Source of the DNA: Methylobacter sp.
GTDB lineage: Bacteria > Pseudomonadota > Gammaproteobacteria > Methylococcales > Methylomonadaceae
Assembly: GCA_028714995.1 (NCBI GenBank)
Contig: JAQTLI010000022.1
Location: 1-14,117, forward strand
Direction: 5' to 3'
DNA: 14,117 bases
Shown here: one piece after another, positions 13,398 to 14,117 of the stretch
How positions within the stretch are numbered: the stretch's first letter is position 1
Layout of the letters: each line of letters begins with the position of its first letter
The notes under the pieces: model-generated
Seen by the model: only the letters and a program-made list of their open reading frames with translations
Databases searched by the model: none
What the model was told of the DNA's origin: nothing
Made by a program: the position numbers and the translations under genes

Positions 13398-14117
13398 ATG
13401 TACTCCGCAGAATTTCGCCCTGTCATCCAACTTGGGCTTATGTTTGAACGAAGCAGGGTTTTTGGTCAGGCTTTCCTCTGCGCGGCTGCATTAAGTGCCT
13501 GCGCGGTAGGTCCCGATTATAAAACCCCGACAACCGATGCCGGTCCAGCCTTCGCCAATGCCGCCCATCCGGAATTTTCTGCGCAAGCTGTGGACGTAGC
13601 GTGGTGGAAGCTGTTTGAAGATAGGGAGCTAACCGAACTTGTAGATCAGACGGTACGGCAAAACCGTGATCTCCAGACCGCCCGCGCCAATCTTCGTGAG
13701 GCACGGGCTCTCTATATGGAAGCTGGGTTGAATCTGGCTCCTATTGTGACCTCGCACGCCAATTATAACGAGCAGAAGCGCAGCGTCGCCGCACTGAACA
13801 ACCGGGCCTTCGTGCCACGTGAGCTGAAGCTTTACAACATCGGTTTCGATGCTTTCTGGGAAGTTGATTTCTTTGGCCGCGTGCGCCGCGACGTGGAAGC
13901 GAGCAGCGACGAAGTCGATGCGCAGGAAGCCAGCCTTCGGGATCTCGGCGTCAGCCTGATCGCCGAAGTGGCCAGAAACTATTTCGAATTGCGCGGACTG
14001 CAAAATCAGTTGGCCGTGGCCAAAAAAAATGCCAAAAACCAGGCCAAAACGCTGGAAATAACCCGGGTCAGACTCGAAGGCGGGCGTGGTACCGAGCTCG
14101 ATACGTCAAGGGCAGCA
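13398..14117 (+). CDS. RND efflux outer-membrane lipoprotein, NodT/OprM-type, 3' end outside the window
   Basis: Outer-membrane channel that completes the tripartite pump; 240 residues visible of an expected 460-500. ATG 13398 follows AAGGA (13386-13390) and starts 14 bases after the pump's stop. The signal sequence ends in the lipobox L-S-A-C (Cys35), followed by the hallmark C-A-V-G-P-D-Y-K-T-P of the NodT family. Later signatures: WWKLFEDRELTELVDQ, QNRDLQTARANLREARALY, FDAFWEVDFFGRVRRDVEAS, and RNYFELRGLQNQL leading into a helical coil; RVRLEGGRGTELDTSRA is the typical mid-channel repeat. The frame stays open to the last base with no lesion. It is distinct from the decayed TolC-type gene at about 7650-8163, so the locus holds one live and one dead outer-membrane channel. 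Confidence 0.95.
   Translation, partial: MYSAEFRPVIQLGLMFERSRVFGQAFLCAAALSACAVGPDYKTPTTDAGPAFANAAHPEFSAQAVDVAWWKLFEDRELTELVDQTVRQNRDLQTARANLREARALYMEAGLNLAPIVTSHANYNEQKRSVAALNNRAFVPRELKLYNIGFDAFWEVDFFGRVRRDVEASSDEVDAQEASLRDLGVSLIAEVARNYFELRGLQNQLAVAKKNAKNQAKTLEITRVRLEGGRGTELDTSRAA

Overview
The window looks like a chromosomal segment of a gammaproteobacterial methylotroph, most plausibly a type I methanotroph (Methylococcales). This rests on the pairing of transketolase and transaldolase as in ribulose monophosphate (RuMP) sugar-rearrangement clusters, and on general protein resemblance. A betaproteobacterial methylotroph cannot be excluded, because no hexulose-phosphate synthase or other diagnostic gene lies inside the window.

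Left part (1-4649, AT-rich, all + strand): a transketolase cut by the window edge, a hairpin, two coupled and unrecognised genes (1751-2254 and 2258-3217), a 445-base gap, and a transaldolase. The two unrecognised genes share a short peptide motif, [S/T]-G-V-[A/S]-[K/R]-Y-[L/M]-x-x-[Q/K]. It occurs 3 times in the first protein, after a signal peptide and a membrane helix, and 13 times in the second, which looks soluble. I read them as a membrane anchor plus a multivalent linker, possibly a scaffold that gathers an enzyme of the neighbouring sugar-phosphate pathway. This is the main candidate for an undescribed system. The transketolase has Ala where the family has the metal-binding Asp of the GDG motif.

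Middle part: a 724-base gene-poor stretch (4650-5373) with a strong hairpin and a terminator-like element; then, on the - strand, a CDF metal-cation exporter with a His-rich N-terminus (5374-6342) and a beta-class glutathione S-transferase (6554-7162). Next comes a graveyard of efflux genes: the decayed C-terminus of a DHA2-type MFS exporter (- strand, 7340 to about 7660), fused head-to-head with a decayed TolC-family outer-membrane protein (+ strand, about 7650-8163).

Right part (8211-14117, visibly GC-richer): an intact RND multidrug efflux module. A divergent TetR-type repressor (- strand) faces a membrane-fusion lipoprotein, an HAE-1 RND pump of 1062 residues and a NodT-type outer-membrane lipoprotein that runs off the window. 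A 24-base perfect palindrome just downstream of the predicted promoter is the likely repressor operator. The three pump genes are tightly packed and form a complete tripartite exporter resembling MexEF-OprN/BpeEF-OprC.
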